A stretch of 64,000 nucleotides of DNA, taken from NCBI RefSeq assembly GCF_024171895.1, contig NZ_JAMTCQ010000011.1, forward strand, positions 248,001-312,000, read 5' to 3'. Shown one piece after another: positions 1 through 8,307 of the stretch. Each line of letters starts with the position of its first letter. Position 1 is the first letter of the stretch. A program made the position numbers and the translations under genes. The stretch comes from Prauserella halophila (lineage in GTDB: Bacteria > Actinomycetota > Actinomycetes > Mycobacteriales > Pseudonocardiaceae). The notes under the pieces were generated by a model. It saw only the letters and a program-made list of their open reading frames with translations. It was not told the origin of the DNA and ran no database searches.

Positions 1-101
1 ACCTGCATGGCCGATCCACCCAGCGCACCGGTGCGGCCGAGGACGTATCCGACCGCGACCACGAGCCCGATGACCAGGAATCCTTCGAGCACTCCGTTCA
101 T
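1..101 (-). CDS. AEC-family (auxin efflux carrier) transporter, N-terminal part
   Basis: Only the first 33 codons are in the window; the gene runs off the left edge. It reads from an ATG at 101 into a hydrophobic helix (LEGFLVIGLVVAVGYVLGR), followed by TGALG. This resembles the first transmembrane segment of actinobacterial AEC permeases, which export or take up small organic acids. The call rests on this short segment only. The upstream region carries a CRP-like site and a second palindrome. Confidence 0.5.
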   Translation of the reverse strand, partial: MNGVLEGFLVIGLVVAVGYVLGRTGALGGSAMQ

Positions 102-128
102 GCGGCCGTCACACCTCGACCCTAAGTG

Positions 129-144
129 TGTGACTTCCGTCACT
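129..144. promoter_or_regulatory. CRP/GlxR-like operator upstream of the AEC gene
   Basis: TGTGA-N6-TCACT lies 28 bp before the AEC start codon. It differs from the actinobacterial CRP/GlxR consensus TGTGA-N6-TCACA at the last base. The assignment is by motif match only. Confidence 0.4.
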
Positions 145-166
145 TTCCCCCGGGTGGTGGTGTTCG

Positions 167-181
167 GGTCCACTGTGGACC
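167..181. promoter_or_regulatory. 15-bp perfect palindrome, putative operator
   Basis: GGTCCAC-T-GTGGACC lies between the AEC start and the 3' end of the universal stress gene. It would sit upstream of the AEC promoter. The binding protein is unknown. Confidence 0.3.
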
Positions 182-261
182 GACGTGGCGGCGGCCCTGC
201 GCTCCGGCACGACCGCCCACGTCCGTGCCTCGGGGTGACCAGCGGTGGGGCGCGGACCCGG

Positions 262-1155
262 TCAGTGCCGATCCGGGCGGACGATCATCACCGGGCATGC
301 GGCGTGATGGATGAGCGCCTGGCTCGTCGATCCGAGGAGCATCCCGCGGAAACCCCCGCGCCCGCGGCTGCCGGCCACCAGAAGCCGCGCACCCGCTGCG
401 CGTTCCAGCAACTGCTGCCGCGGCTTGCCCGGCACCACGACACGCTCGACGCGCACGTCCGGGTACCGCTCGGGCATCCCGGCGAGCGCCTCCGACAGCA
501 CGATCTGTTCGGACTGTTCCCGCGACGATCCCTCGGCCATCTCGGGCAGGCCCGGCTCGTACTCCACGTCCGCCCACGCGTGCACCGCGACCAGGGGCGC
601 ACCGAGCAGGGACGCCTCCCGGAACGCCATCGTCACCGCCGCCGTGCTCACGCCGCTGCCGTCGACCCCGACGACCACCGGCCCGTCGCTCGCCGCCTCG
701 CTGTCACCCCGCACGACGACCACCGGGCAGTGAGCGTGCGCGGTCAGCGACACCGACGTCGATCCCACCAGCATCCCGGTGAAACCACCGCGCCCGGAGG
801 TTCCGACGACCAGCATGCTCGCCCGCTCCGACTCGTCCACCAGCATCGGCACCGAGCCCTGCAACAGCATGTCCGTCTCCACGCGCAGTTCCGGCGCGCG
901 GGCCGTCACGCGAGTCCGGGCATCGTCCATGAACGTGCGCCCCTCGTCCTCCATCGCCCGGTACACCTCCGGGCTCGCGGGCAGGTCGCCGCCGTAGAAC
1001 CCCTGGACATACGTGAAGGCGTGCACGATCCGCAGCGGCCGGTTGCTCAGCACCGCCATGTCGGTGGCCCAGTCCAGCGCGCGCTCCGCGCCCTCCGACC
1101 CGTCGGTTCCGACCACCACCGGGCCGTCCCGCAGCACTGGCGGGTCGGTGTCCAT
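262..1155 (-). CDS. universal stress protein, tandem UspA domains
   Basis: 297 residues with two UspA domains (about 12-150 and 157-297). Each ends in the ATP-binding loop typical of ATP-binding Usp proteins: GTSGRGGFTGMLVGSTS and GSRGRGGFRGMLLGSTS. The ATG at 1155 has AAAGGAG about 8 nt upstream. It is the last gene of a minus-strand set with a nitroreductase and a second double-domain Usp. In mycobacteria such Usp and nitroreductase genes often belong to the dormancy regulon, but I found no convincing DosR box here. It is probably a cytosolic stress or energy-status protein. Confidence 0.9.
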   Translation of the reverse strand: MDTDPPVLRDGPVVVGTDGSEGAERALDWATDMAVLSNRPLRIVHAFTYVQGFYGGDLPASPEVYRAMEDEGRTFMDDARTRVTARAPELRVETDMLLQGSVPMLVDESERASMLVVGTSGRGGFTGMLVGSTSVSLTAHAHCPVVVVRGDSEAASDGPVVVGVDGSGVSTAAVTMAFREASLLGAPLVAVHAWADVEYEPGLPEMAEGSSREQSEQIVLSEALAGMPERYPDVRVERVVVPGKPRQQLLERAAGARLLVAGSRGRGGFRGMLLGSTSQALIHHAACPVMIVRPDRH

Positions 1156-1191
1156 ACCTGACGCTCCTTTCGAGGTAACCGGACGCGACCG

Positions 1192-2175
1192 TCACCCGGC
1201 GTAACTCGTCACGTCCTCGACCGGCCGTCGCGGCGTCGTCGCACCGGGATATCCGTGGCCGAGCCGCAACACGGTCTGCGGATACCCACGCCGGCCCAGT
1301 GCAGTCGTGAGCTCGACACGAGTGGATTCCACCTCCACCGGCTGCGGGAGGAACGACGCACTCAACCCGCGCGAGGTCGCGGCGAGCAACACGTGTTCCA
1401 GCGCGATGCCCGCACCGATCCGGTGCCTGCGGGTATCGCCGGTACTGGTCAGCACCGCAACGACCGGGTCGCGCTCGAAGGCGCGTTCGGCGGTCGACGG
1501 GCTGTCGTCGGTCCGCCGTGCTGCACCGAAGTCGCGCATGGCAAGCAGCGTTCCCGCCTCGGCCCGCGGCCCTCCCGCGGAGGCGGGCACCCCGTCCGGG
1601 CGTTCGCCGTCGTGGGTCCATGCGGCCAGCTCGGCACGATAGGCCGCATCTCGGGCGAGCGTGTGATCGGCGCGACGCAACAATGCGGCGAACATGTCGA
1701 GTTCGCCACCCGACAGCATCACGAGTCGGGCGGCGTCGCTCTCGGCCGCTCCGGTGAGCCGATGCAGTAGCGACGACGGGACCGGCCGGTCGGCGAACGG
1801 CCTGCGATTCGTGGCACGGCGCGCGACGGCAGTACCCAGCGCGACGTCCTCCGGACCAGGACGGTGCGGACCCGTGAACCACACTGTGCCCGCCAGTTCG
1901 GGGCGCTGCCGGTCGGGTAGCACCTCCACGGTGCACGCGTGCCCGGCGGCCGCCAGGGCGGTCCGCATGTTGCACAGGACGGCACCACAGGCCAGGTCGG
2001 CGCCACGTCCGTCGTTGTCGCCGTGTTCGAGTGCCCGGCTGGTGTCCCTCAGCACCTCGACGCCGTCGCCGAGCACCCGGAACAGCCACGGCTGAGTGTT
2101 GTGCTGCGACGGGGCGCGGATGCCGGCGCGCACGGCGATGTCTGCGGGACCGGTCATCGCGTCTCGGGCCCGCAT
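1192..2175 (-). CDS. Acg-like nitroreductase family protein
   Basis: About 327 residues. The motifs RAPSQHNTQPWLF near the N terminus and ATNRRPFADRPVP in the middle are typical of the Acg/Rv3131 group, large FMN-binding nitroreductase-fold proteins of actinobacteria. The fold is a degenerate internal dimer and the substrate is not known. The frame is open to 2229, but that would overlap the preceding Usp gene by about 50 bp. I prefer the ATG at 2175, 2 nt past that gene's stop, with ATG 2157 as the alternative. It is probably co-transcribed with both Usp genes. Confidence 0.8.
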   Translation of the reverse strand: MRARDAMTGPADIAVRAGIRAPSQHNTQPWLFRVLGDGVEVLRDTSRALEHGDNDGRGADLACGAVLCNMRTALAAAGHACTVEVLPDRQRPELAGTVWFTGPHRPGPEDVALGTAVARRATNRRPFADRPVPSSLLHRLTGAAESDAARLVMLSGGELDMFAALLRRADHTLARDAAYRAELAAWTHDGERPDGVPASAGGPRAEAGTLLAMRDFGAARRTDDSPSTAERAFERDPVVAVLTSTGDTRRHRIGAGIALEHVLLAATSRGLSASFLPQPVEVESTRVELTTALGRRGYPQTVLRLGHGYPGATTPRRPVEDVTSYAG

Positions 2176-2179
2176 CGCA

Positions 2180-3070
2180 TCAGGACCCCGACCCCTCCGT
2201 CCGGGTGACGACCACCGGGCACGGCGCATGGATCACGAGCGCCTGACTCGTCGACCCGAGCAGCATGCCGGCGAATCCGCCGCGGCCGCGGGTGCCGACG
2301 ACCACGAGCTGCGCATCCTCGGCGTGCCGCAGCAGCGCACGCACCGGTCGCCCCGTTTCGACGGCCTCTTGCACCCCGACATCGGGGTAGCGTTCCCGCC
2401 ACGGCGCGAGGGTGTCGGCGAGAAGCTTGCGTCCCGCGGCCTCAGCCTCCGTCAGATCCGTCGGGAACGGATATGCATAGGGACCTTCGGTCGCGATCAC
2501 ATCGTTCCAGGTGTGCGCTGCGACGAGTGGCACACCGCGCTGCTTCGCGGCGTCGAACGCATATGACAGTGCCTGTTCGGCCTGCTCCGACCCGTCCACG
2601 CCGACGACCACGGGTCCGGCCGTCGGCGGTGGATCGTCGTGGCGCTTGCCGCGGACCACGACGACATGACTGTGCGCATGTGCGGCCAGCGCCACCGCCA
2701 CCGAACCGACGAGCATTCCGGTGAACCCGCCGAGGCCGCGCGAGCCGATCACCACACACCGCGCACCGCGCGACTCCCTCGTCAGCGCGTGGACCGGCTG
2801 GCCCTCGATCCGCAGTGATTCCACCTCGACGCCCGGCACGGCTTGGGCGATCTCGGTCCGGGCAGCGTCCAGCGCTGCCTGCGCCTGCTGTTCGACGCCC
2901 TCTCGCACCTTCTGCACCGAGTACACGAACGCCGGATAGGCGCCCGATGGCACGAAGTAGGCGAAGACGAGCCGCACCGTGTCCCCGCGCCGTTCGGCTT
3001 CCCGCGCGGCCCATACCGCCGCGTGCCTCGCCGAGACCGACCCGTCGATTCCTGCCACGATCGTCGCCAT
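2180..3070 (-). CDS. universal stress protein, tandem UspA domains
   Basis: 296 residues starting MATIVAGIDGS, with two UspA domains. The ATP loops are GSRGLGGFTGMLVGS and GTRGRGGFAGMLLGSTS. The frame is open to 3295, but ATG 3070 has a strong GAGGGGAG ribosome site and begins exactly where the domain begins. It is the first gene of the minus-strand stress set. It is divergent from the molybdoenzyme, with an inverted repeat in the shared promoter region. Confidence 0.9.
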   Translation of the reverse strand: MATIVAGIDGSVSARHAAVWAAREAERRGDTVRLVFAYFVPSGAYPAFVYSVQKVREGVEQQAQAALDAARTEIAQAVPGVEVESLRIEGQPVHALTRESRGARCVVIGSRGLGGFTGMLVGSVAVALAAHAHSHVVVVRGKRHDDPPPTAGPVVVGVDGSEQAEQALSYAFDAAKQRGVPLVAAHTWNDVIATEGPYAYPFPTDLTEAEAAGRKLLADTLAPWRERYPDVGVQEAVETGRPVRALLRHAEDAQLVVVGTRGRGGFAGMLLGSTSQALVIHAPCPVVVTRTEGSGS

Positions 3071-3090
3071 GAACTGCGCTCCCCTCGCGT

Positions 3091-3184
3091 GTGCACTGCC
3101 GACCGCCCCTGGGTCCGCATGAAACTCGTCACGTCCCACCGTTGAATCGGAGACTACTCGTGACCACCGGGGTCGGCAGTGCAC
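3091..3184. repeat. inverted repeat spanning a divergent promoter region
   Basis: GTGCACTGCCGACC (3091-3104) is repeated exactly in inverse orientation at 3171-3184, with a 66-bp spacer. The pair sits between the divergent Usp and molybdoenzyme genes. It could be two operator half-regions or a cruciform or RNA stem; the sequence does not decide. Confidence 0.45.
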
Positions 3185-3257
3185 TCGGCTGCGCTGCGCG
3201 GTTCGCCCCGCCGCCGCATCAGCGGCGTCCGCAGCGCTCACGAGTACGGTTACCGGT

Positions 3258-5600
3258 GTGAGTGGCGACAGTTCGGCAGGCGGGACCACCCGCACCCCGA
3301 CGACATTCCACTGGGGCCGTTACGACGTCCTGTCCTCGGGTGACCGGGTCGTCGCGCTGGAGCCGCATCCGGGCGATCCGGATCCGTCCCCGGTCGGTGC
3401 GGGCGTGCCCGAGGTGAACCACGCGCCGTACCGGATCACTCGCCCGATGGTGCGTGAAGGCTGGCTCCGCGGGGACCGCGACCCGGTGCGCGGGCGGGAC
3501 CGGTTCGTCGCCGTGAGCTGGGACCGCGCGCTCGATCTGGCGGCAGGTGAGCTCGCCCGGGTCCGCAACGAGCACGGGCCCACGGCGATCTACGGCGGTT
3601 CGTACGGCTGGGGCAGCGCGGGGAGATTCCACCATCCGCAGAGCCAGATCCACCGCTTCCTCGCCATGGCGGGCGGCTACACCGCATCGGTCAACACCTA
3701 CAGCTTCGCGGCGATGGAGGTCGTGCTGCCGCACGTGATCGGCGGCGGGCCGACCAGCCTGCACGAGCGTGGCCCGTCGTGGCGGGAGATCACCGAGCAC
3801 GGCGGTCTCGTCGTGTCGTTCGGCGGCATGGCCGTCAAGAACGCACAGATGGTGTCCGGCGGACCGAGCCGGCACACACAGACGTCGTGGCAGCGCGCGG
3901 CGGCCGGCGCCGGGGTGGGCTTCGTCAACGTCTCCCCCGTCCGCGACGACGCCGCCGACGAGCTCGGGGCGCAGTGGCTTCCGCTGCGCCCCGGGACGGA
4001 CGCCGCGCTGATGCTCGCTCTCACCCACGTCCTGCTCGCCGAGGAGCTCGCCGACACCGACTTCGCGAACCGCTGCTGCACGGGCTTCGACCGGTTCCGC
4101 GAGCACGTGCTCGGGCGCAGCGACGGGACGGCGAAGGATCCCGAGTGGGCCGAGGGGATCACCGGCGTCGCAGCGGGTGAGATCCGCGAGCTCGCCCGCG
4201 CGATCGCCGCGCACCGCACAGTGATCAACCTCGCGTGGTCGATCCAGCGGCACGATCACGGTGAGCAGCCGTGCTGGGCGGGCATCGCGCTGGCGGCGCT
4301 GTCCGGGTCGTGCGGCAGGCCGGGCGGTGGCCCCGCGGCGGGACTGGGCATCGCCGAGCACGGCACGCGCGGCCAGTGGCGGATCGCGTCGCTGCCCCAG
4401 CCTCCTGGCGGCGTCGTGGCCCGCATCCCGGTGGCGCGCATCGCCGACATGCTGCTGTCCCCCGGTGAGACGATCGACTACAACGGCGAGCGCATCACGT
4501 TCCCCGACACCCGGCTCGTGTACTGGGCGGGCGGCAATCCGTTCCACCACCACCAGGATCTCGGCAGGCTCGACCGGGCGTGGCAGCGGCCGGACACGGT
4601 GATCGTCCACGAGTCGTGGTGGAACGCGACGGCCACACGTGCCGACCTCGTCTTCCCGGTGGCCACTTCGCTCGAACGGGACGATGTTGCGCTGGGCTCC
4701 GCCGACTCCACCATCACCGCCATGCACCGGGCGGTACCGCCGCCGGCCGACGTGCGCACCGATCACGCGGTGTTCGCCGGGCTCGCCGAACGGCTCGGCT
4801 TCGGTGAGCGATTCACCGAAGGCCGCTCCGAGTGGCAGTGGGTGCGCGAACTCTACGACCGCACGCGCGACCGGCTCCGCGACGAGCGCATCGACCTGCC
4901 CGGCTTCGACGAGTTCTGGGACGCGGGCTCGGCGACGCTGCCGGAGAAGGACATGTCGCCCGACGGCGGTTCGTTCGCCGCGTTGCGCGCCGACCCGTCG
5001 GCCGCTCCCCTCGCCACCCCGTCGGGGCGGATCGAACTGGTCAGCGACACGGTCGCCGCGTTCGGCTATCCGGATTGCCCCGGCATGCCCGTGTGGCTCG
5101 AACCCTACGAGCGGCTCGGCACCGAGGCGGCCGAGCGCCACGGGCTGCACCTGGTGTCGAACCAGCCGAAGACCCGCCTGCACTCGCAGTACGACGGCGG
5201 CCGCACCAGCCGGGAGTCGAAGGTCGGCGGCCGCGAGCCCGTCGATCTGCACCCCGAGGACGCCCGTGCCCGCGGGATCGCCGACGGCGAGACCGTGCGG
5301 ATCCACAACGACCGCGGCGCCTGTCTCGCCGGGGCACGGCTCACCGATGCGGTGCGGCCCGGTGTGGCGGTGCTGGCGACCGGTGCGTGGTACGACCCGG
5401 ACGCCGACGGACTCTGCCGGCACGGCAACCCGAACGTGCTGACCCGCGACGCCGGGACGTCCCGGCTCGCCCAGGGGCCGACCTCCGGTACCACGCTCGT
5501 CGAAATCGAACCGGCGGGCGCGGACGTTCCCGCCGTCCGCGCGTTCGACCCGCCCGAGATCGTCGAAGGCCGCCCCGGCGACGCCACCACGGACGCGTGA
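3258..5600 (+). CDS. molybdopterin-dependent oxidoreductase, BisC/TorA type
   Basis: 780 residues of the DMSO-reductase superfamily. The segment GGSYGWGSAGRFHHPQSQIH near residue 115 matches the BisC/TorA/DorA subgroup, where that serine ligates molybdenum. C-terminal segments such as NPFHHHQDLGRLDRAW and LHSQYDG also fit biotin sulfoxide, TMAO or DMSO reductases. I see no iron-sulfur Cys cluster at the N terminus and no Tat signal, so a single-subunit cytoplasmic reductase of S- or N-oxides is likely (inference). The start is GTG 3258. The gene stands alone between divergent Usp genes and a peptidase. Confidence 0.85.
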   Translation: MSGDSSAGGTTRTPTTFHWGRYDVLSSGDRVVALEPHPGDPDPSPVGAGVPEVNHAPYRITRPMVREGWLRGDRDPVRGRDRFVAVSWDRALDLAAGELARVRNEHGPTAIYGGSYGWGSAGRFHHPQSQIHRFLAMAGGYTASVNTYSFAAMEVVLPHVIGGGPTSLHERGPSWREITEHGGLVVSFGGMAVKNAQMVSGGPSRHTQTSWQRAAAGAGVGFVNVSPVRDDAADELGAQWLPLRPGTDAALMLALTHVLLAEELADTDFANRCCTGFDRFREHVLGRSDGTAKDPEWAEGITGVAAGEIRELARAIAAHRTVINLAWSIQRHDHGEQPCWAGIALAALSGSCGRPGGGPAAGLGIAEHGTRGQWRIASLPQPPGGVVARIPVARIADMLLSPGETIDYNGERITFPDTRLVYWAGGNPFHHHQDLGRLDRAWQRPDTVIVHESWWNATATRADLVFPVATSLERDDVALGSADSTITAMHRAVPPPADVRTDHAVFAGLAERLGFGERFTEGRSEWQWVRELYDRTRDRLRDERIDLPGFDEFWDAGSATLPEKDMSPDGGSFAALRADPSAAPLATPSGRIELVSDTVAAFGYPDCPGMPVWLEPYERLGTEAAERHGLHLVSNQPKTRLHSQYDGGRTSRESKVGGREPVDLHPEDARARGIADGETVRIHNDRGACLAGARLTDAVRPGVAVLATGAWYDPDADGLCRHGNPNVLTRDAGTSRLAQGPTSGTTLVEIEPAGADVPAVRAFDPPEIVEGRPGDATTDA

Positions 5601-5739
5601 CGCAGGGCCGCTGCGGTCTGGACCGGCGCGGGGCCCTCCTCGATCGACGCGACGACCTCCCTTGGTCGGTATTGGCGATCGCCGTCGAACTCGTAGCGTC
5701 GCGAACGGGGGATACTCCAGACGAAGGGAACGTTCGAAC

Positions 5740-6690
5740 ATGCATGACGGGAGTCCAGCACCGGGCATCGCCGGTGTCTCGCGGCGCAAGATGCTCTTCG
5801 GCACGGTAGCGGGAGTCGGCGCCGCAGCGGTCGGCCTCACCCTCGGTACCGGTTCGGCCGAAGCCGCCTCGTTGAAGAACGGCCTGTGGTGCAACCCTGC
5901 CCAGGGCTACTTCCCCAGCGGCGGGCATTTCGGGGCCGACCGCGGCAGCGTGTCGCACGCGGGCCAGGACATCACCGGTCCTTCCGGCACGGCCATCTAC
6001 GCGGCGAGGGGCGGCACCGTCTACGCCGCCGGCTGGAACGTCCTGAGCGGCCGAACCGGCTACGGGATCATCCTGTCGCACGGCAGCGGCAGCTACACCT
6101 ACTACGGTCACCTCAGCAAGCTGTACGTCTCCAAGGGTGAGTCCGTCGGCGCGGGTGCCTGGATCGCCCTGATGGGCACGACGGGCAATTCGACCGGCCC
6201 GCATCTGCACTTCGAGGTGCACAGCGGCGGCCTGCACTCGATCACCGACCCGGTGCCGTTCATGCGCAACCGCGGCATCGACCTCGGCGGCGGCTGGTCC
6301 ACGCTCGATCCCGGTGCCTCGGGTGAGTCGGTGAAGATCATCCAGCGTCTGCTGCGCAGCCGCAACATCGCCGACCTGCGCATCGACGGCGACTACGGCT
6401 CGGTGACGACGAGCGCCGTCAAGAAGCTCCAGCAGAACAAGGGGCTGGTCACCGACGGCCAGGTGGGACCGGTGACGTGGCCCAACCTGATCCGGAGCGT
6501 CAACGCAAACGCCGGTTCCGAGCAGGTCAAGGCCGCGCAGGTGGCACTCAACAAACACAGCCACGGGCTGTTGGTCGACGGCGACTACGGCCCCGTGACC
6601 GAGCAGGCGATCGAGAAGTTCCAGTCGGTCAACCAGCTCTACGTCGACGGCCTGTGCGGACCGAAGACCTGGCGGGTCCTCGTGGCCTGA
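5740..6690 (+). CDS. Tat-exported M23 peptidase with two peptidoglycan-binding domains
   Basis: 316 residues. A twin-arginine signal (SRRKMLF, then a hydrophobic stretch ending GSAEA) precedes an M23 (LytM) domain with zinc and catalytic motifs HAGQD (His73, Asp77) and HLHFEVH (about 155-161). Two PG_binding_1 repeats follow (about 188-250 and 257-316), each with a DGDYG motif. The ATG at 5740 follows GAAGGGA; an in-frame start at 5662 lacks a ribosome site and would bury the signal. It probably cleaves peptidoglycan cross-links outside the cell. A terminator follows. Confidence 0.9.
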   Translation: MHDGSPAPGIAGVSRRKMLFGTVAGVGAAAVGLTLGTGSAEAASLKNGLWCNPAQGYFPSGGHFGADRGSVSHAGQDITGPSGTAIYAARGGTVYAAGWNVLSGRTGYGIILSHGSGSYTYYGHLSKLYVSKGESVGAGAWIALMGTTGNSTGPHLHFEVHSGGLHSITDPVPFMRNRGIDLGGGWSTLDPGASGESVKIIQRLLRSRNIADLRIDGDYGSVTTSAVKKLQQNKGLVTDGQVGPVTWPNLIRSVNANAGSEQVKAAQVALNKHSHGLLVDGDYGPVTEQAIEKFQSVNQLYVDGLCGPKTWRVLVA

Positions 6691-6713
6691 GCAGCCGCGT
6701 CACGTGTCCGTGT

Positions 6714-6764
6714 CGTCGTGGCCCGTCCTCCGTCCGCCGTCCTCCGTTCGGACGGGCCACGACG
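6714..6764. terminator. bidirectional terminator hairpin
   Basis: CGTCGTGGCCCGTCC (6714-6728) pairs perfectly with 6750-6764 around a 21-nt loop. It lies between the ends of the convergent peptidase and transporter genes. Confidence 0.7.
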
Positions 6765-6773
6765 GCACGCTCC

Positions 6774-8174
6774 TCAGCTGTCTGCCCGGTCGGCGGAGGT
6801 CCGCCCGGTCGCAGCCACGCCGAGGTCGGTGCCCTTCGGCTCGTTCACCAGCGACACCGCGCCGCCGGAGATCACGGCGAGCAGCATGATGTACAGACCC
6901 ACCGAGCCTCCCCAGCCGGTGCCCTGCACCAGCAGCTCCGCGATCGTCGGCGCGAACGCACCGCCGAGGATCGCGCCGAGCGCATACCCGATCGACACCC
7001 CCGAGTAGCGCACGCTCACCGGGAACATCTCGGCGTAGAGCGCCGACATCGGGCCGTACGAGAAGCCCAGTCCCAGGGCCAGGATCACGATGCCGGCACC
7101 GAACAGCACGAGGTCACCGGTGTCGACCAGCAGGAACATCGGCAACATCCAGAGGAACATGAACGCGTAGCCAAACTGGAACGTGCGTACCCGGCCGATA
7201 CGGTCCGACAGCATCCCGCCGCACAGGGTGGACGCCAGCCAGGCGACGGAGGCGATGACGATCACCGTCAGGATCGCGGACCTCTCCAACCCGAGCACGT
7301 TCACGCCGTAGGTCAGGAAGTACGCGATGACCAGGTAGCCGGCCGCGTTGTTGCCCACGAAGATCAGTGCGGTCAACAGCACTTCCCGCTTGTTGCTGCG
7401 CATCAGGTCTCGCAGTGGGGCGGACGATTCCTTCCGGCGCTTCACCATCTCCTGGAACACCGGGCTCTCCTCGACGGCGCGCCGGATCGCATAGCCGACT
7501 CCGACCAGCACCACCGAGAACAGGAACGGAATCCGCCAGCCCCACGCCTCGAACTGCTCCGCAGTGGTCGCCGAGGTGACCGCCCACAACATGCCGGTGG
7601 CGAGGATCAGTCCGATGGGAACGCCGATCTGCGGGTAGGAGCCGAACAGCCCGCGCCGGTTCACGGGGGCGTGTTCGACCGACATCAGGGCGGCCCCGCC
7701 CCACTCCCCGCCTGCCGAGAACCCCTGCAGGATCCGCAACAGCATCAGCAGGATCGGGGCGGCCACACCGATGTCGGCGTACGTCGGCAGCAAGCCGATC
7801 AGCGACGTCGCGCCGCCCATCGTGACGAGCGTGAGCACCAGCATCTTCTTGCGGCCCAACCGGTCGCCGTACCGGCCTGCGATGATCGCGCCGAGCGGCC
7901 GGAACAGGAAGCTGATGCCGATCGTCGCCAGCGACACGACCGCTGCGAGGCCGGGCGACGCCTCGCTGAGCGGGCCGAAGAACAGCGGCGCGAGCACCAG
8001 GCCGGCGGCCTGCGCGTAGATGAAGAAGTCGAACCATTCGATGGACGTTCCGGCGAGGGTGCTGGCCAGCACCCGCCGTTCACCGGTCGTGAGCTTGCGC
8101 CGGGCCTGCCGACGCTCCTCGTACGGTGGGGATCCGTGCGGTGGAGATCCGTGTGGTGGGGACTGCGGCTCCAT
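6774..8174 (-). CDS. MFS transporter, metabolite:H+ symporter (MHS) family
   Basis: 466 residues with 12 predicted membrane segments. Family signatures include SIEWFDFFIY at the first helix, the loop-2-3 motif AGRYGDRLGRKK and RILQGFSAGGEWGG in helix 4. Relatives (ShiA, KgtP, ProP) import organic acids or betaines with protons; the substrate here is unknown. The ATG at 8174 gives a short cytosolic tail with a Gly-Ser-Pro-Pro-His repeat from a DNA repeat at about 8120-8160. The frame stays open to 8549, but that region overlaps the HNH gene and has no family similarity. Confidence 0.9.
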   Translation of the reverse strand: MEPQSPPHGSPPHGSPPYEERRQARRKLTTGERRVLASTLAGTSIEWFDFFIYAQAAGLVLAPLFFGPLSEASPGLAAVVSLATIGISFLFRPLGAIIAGRYGDRLGRKKMLVLTLVTMGGATSLIGLLPTYADIGVAAPILLMLLRILQGFSAGGEWGGAALMSVEHAPVNRRGLFGSYPQIGVPIGLILATGMLWAVTSATTAEQFEAWGWRIPFLFSVVLVGVGYAIRRAVEESPVFQEMVKRRKESSAPLRDLMRSNKREVLLTALIFVGNNAAGYLVIAYFLTYGVNVLGLERSAILTVIVIASVAWLASTLCGGMLSDRIGRVRTFQFGYAFMFLWMLPMFLLVDTGDLVLFGAGIVILALGLGFSYGPMSALYAEMFPVSVRYSGVSIGYALGAILGGAFAPTIAELLVQGTGWGGSVGLYIMLLAVISGGAVSLVNEPKGTDLGVAATGRTSADRADS

Positions 8175-8307
8175 GTGAACTCCGTTGTTCGAACCATGCC
8201 GGGAGGCGGTCACCTGCCCGGTGTGCCGGACCTTCCCGGAGGGCGGGGCGCGGCGGTCATCGAGAATGCGACATCGGACGACGTGACGCCAGCCCCTTTC
8301 GTGGCGG

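Noticed and set aside
3071-3257. DosR dormancy box for the Usp/nitroreductase operon
   Set aside because: Gene content suggested it, but no sequence close to the GGGACT-AGTCCC palindrome is present.
3219-5894. An 891-codon minus-strand open frame
   Set aside because: Fully antisense to the well-supported molybdoenzyme gene, with no domain signature.
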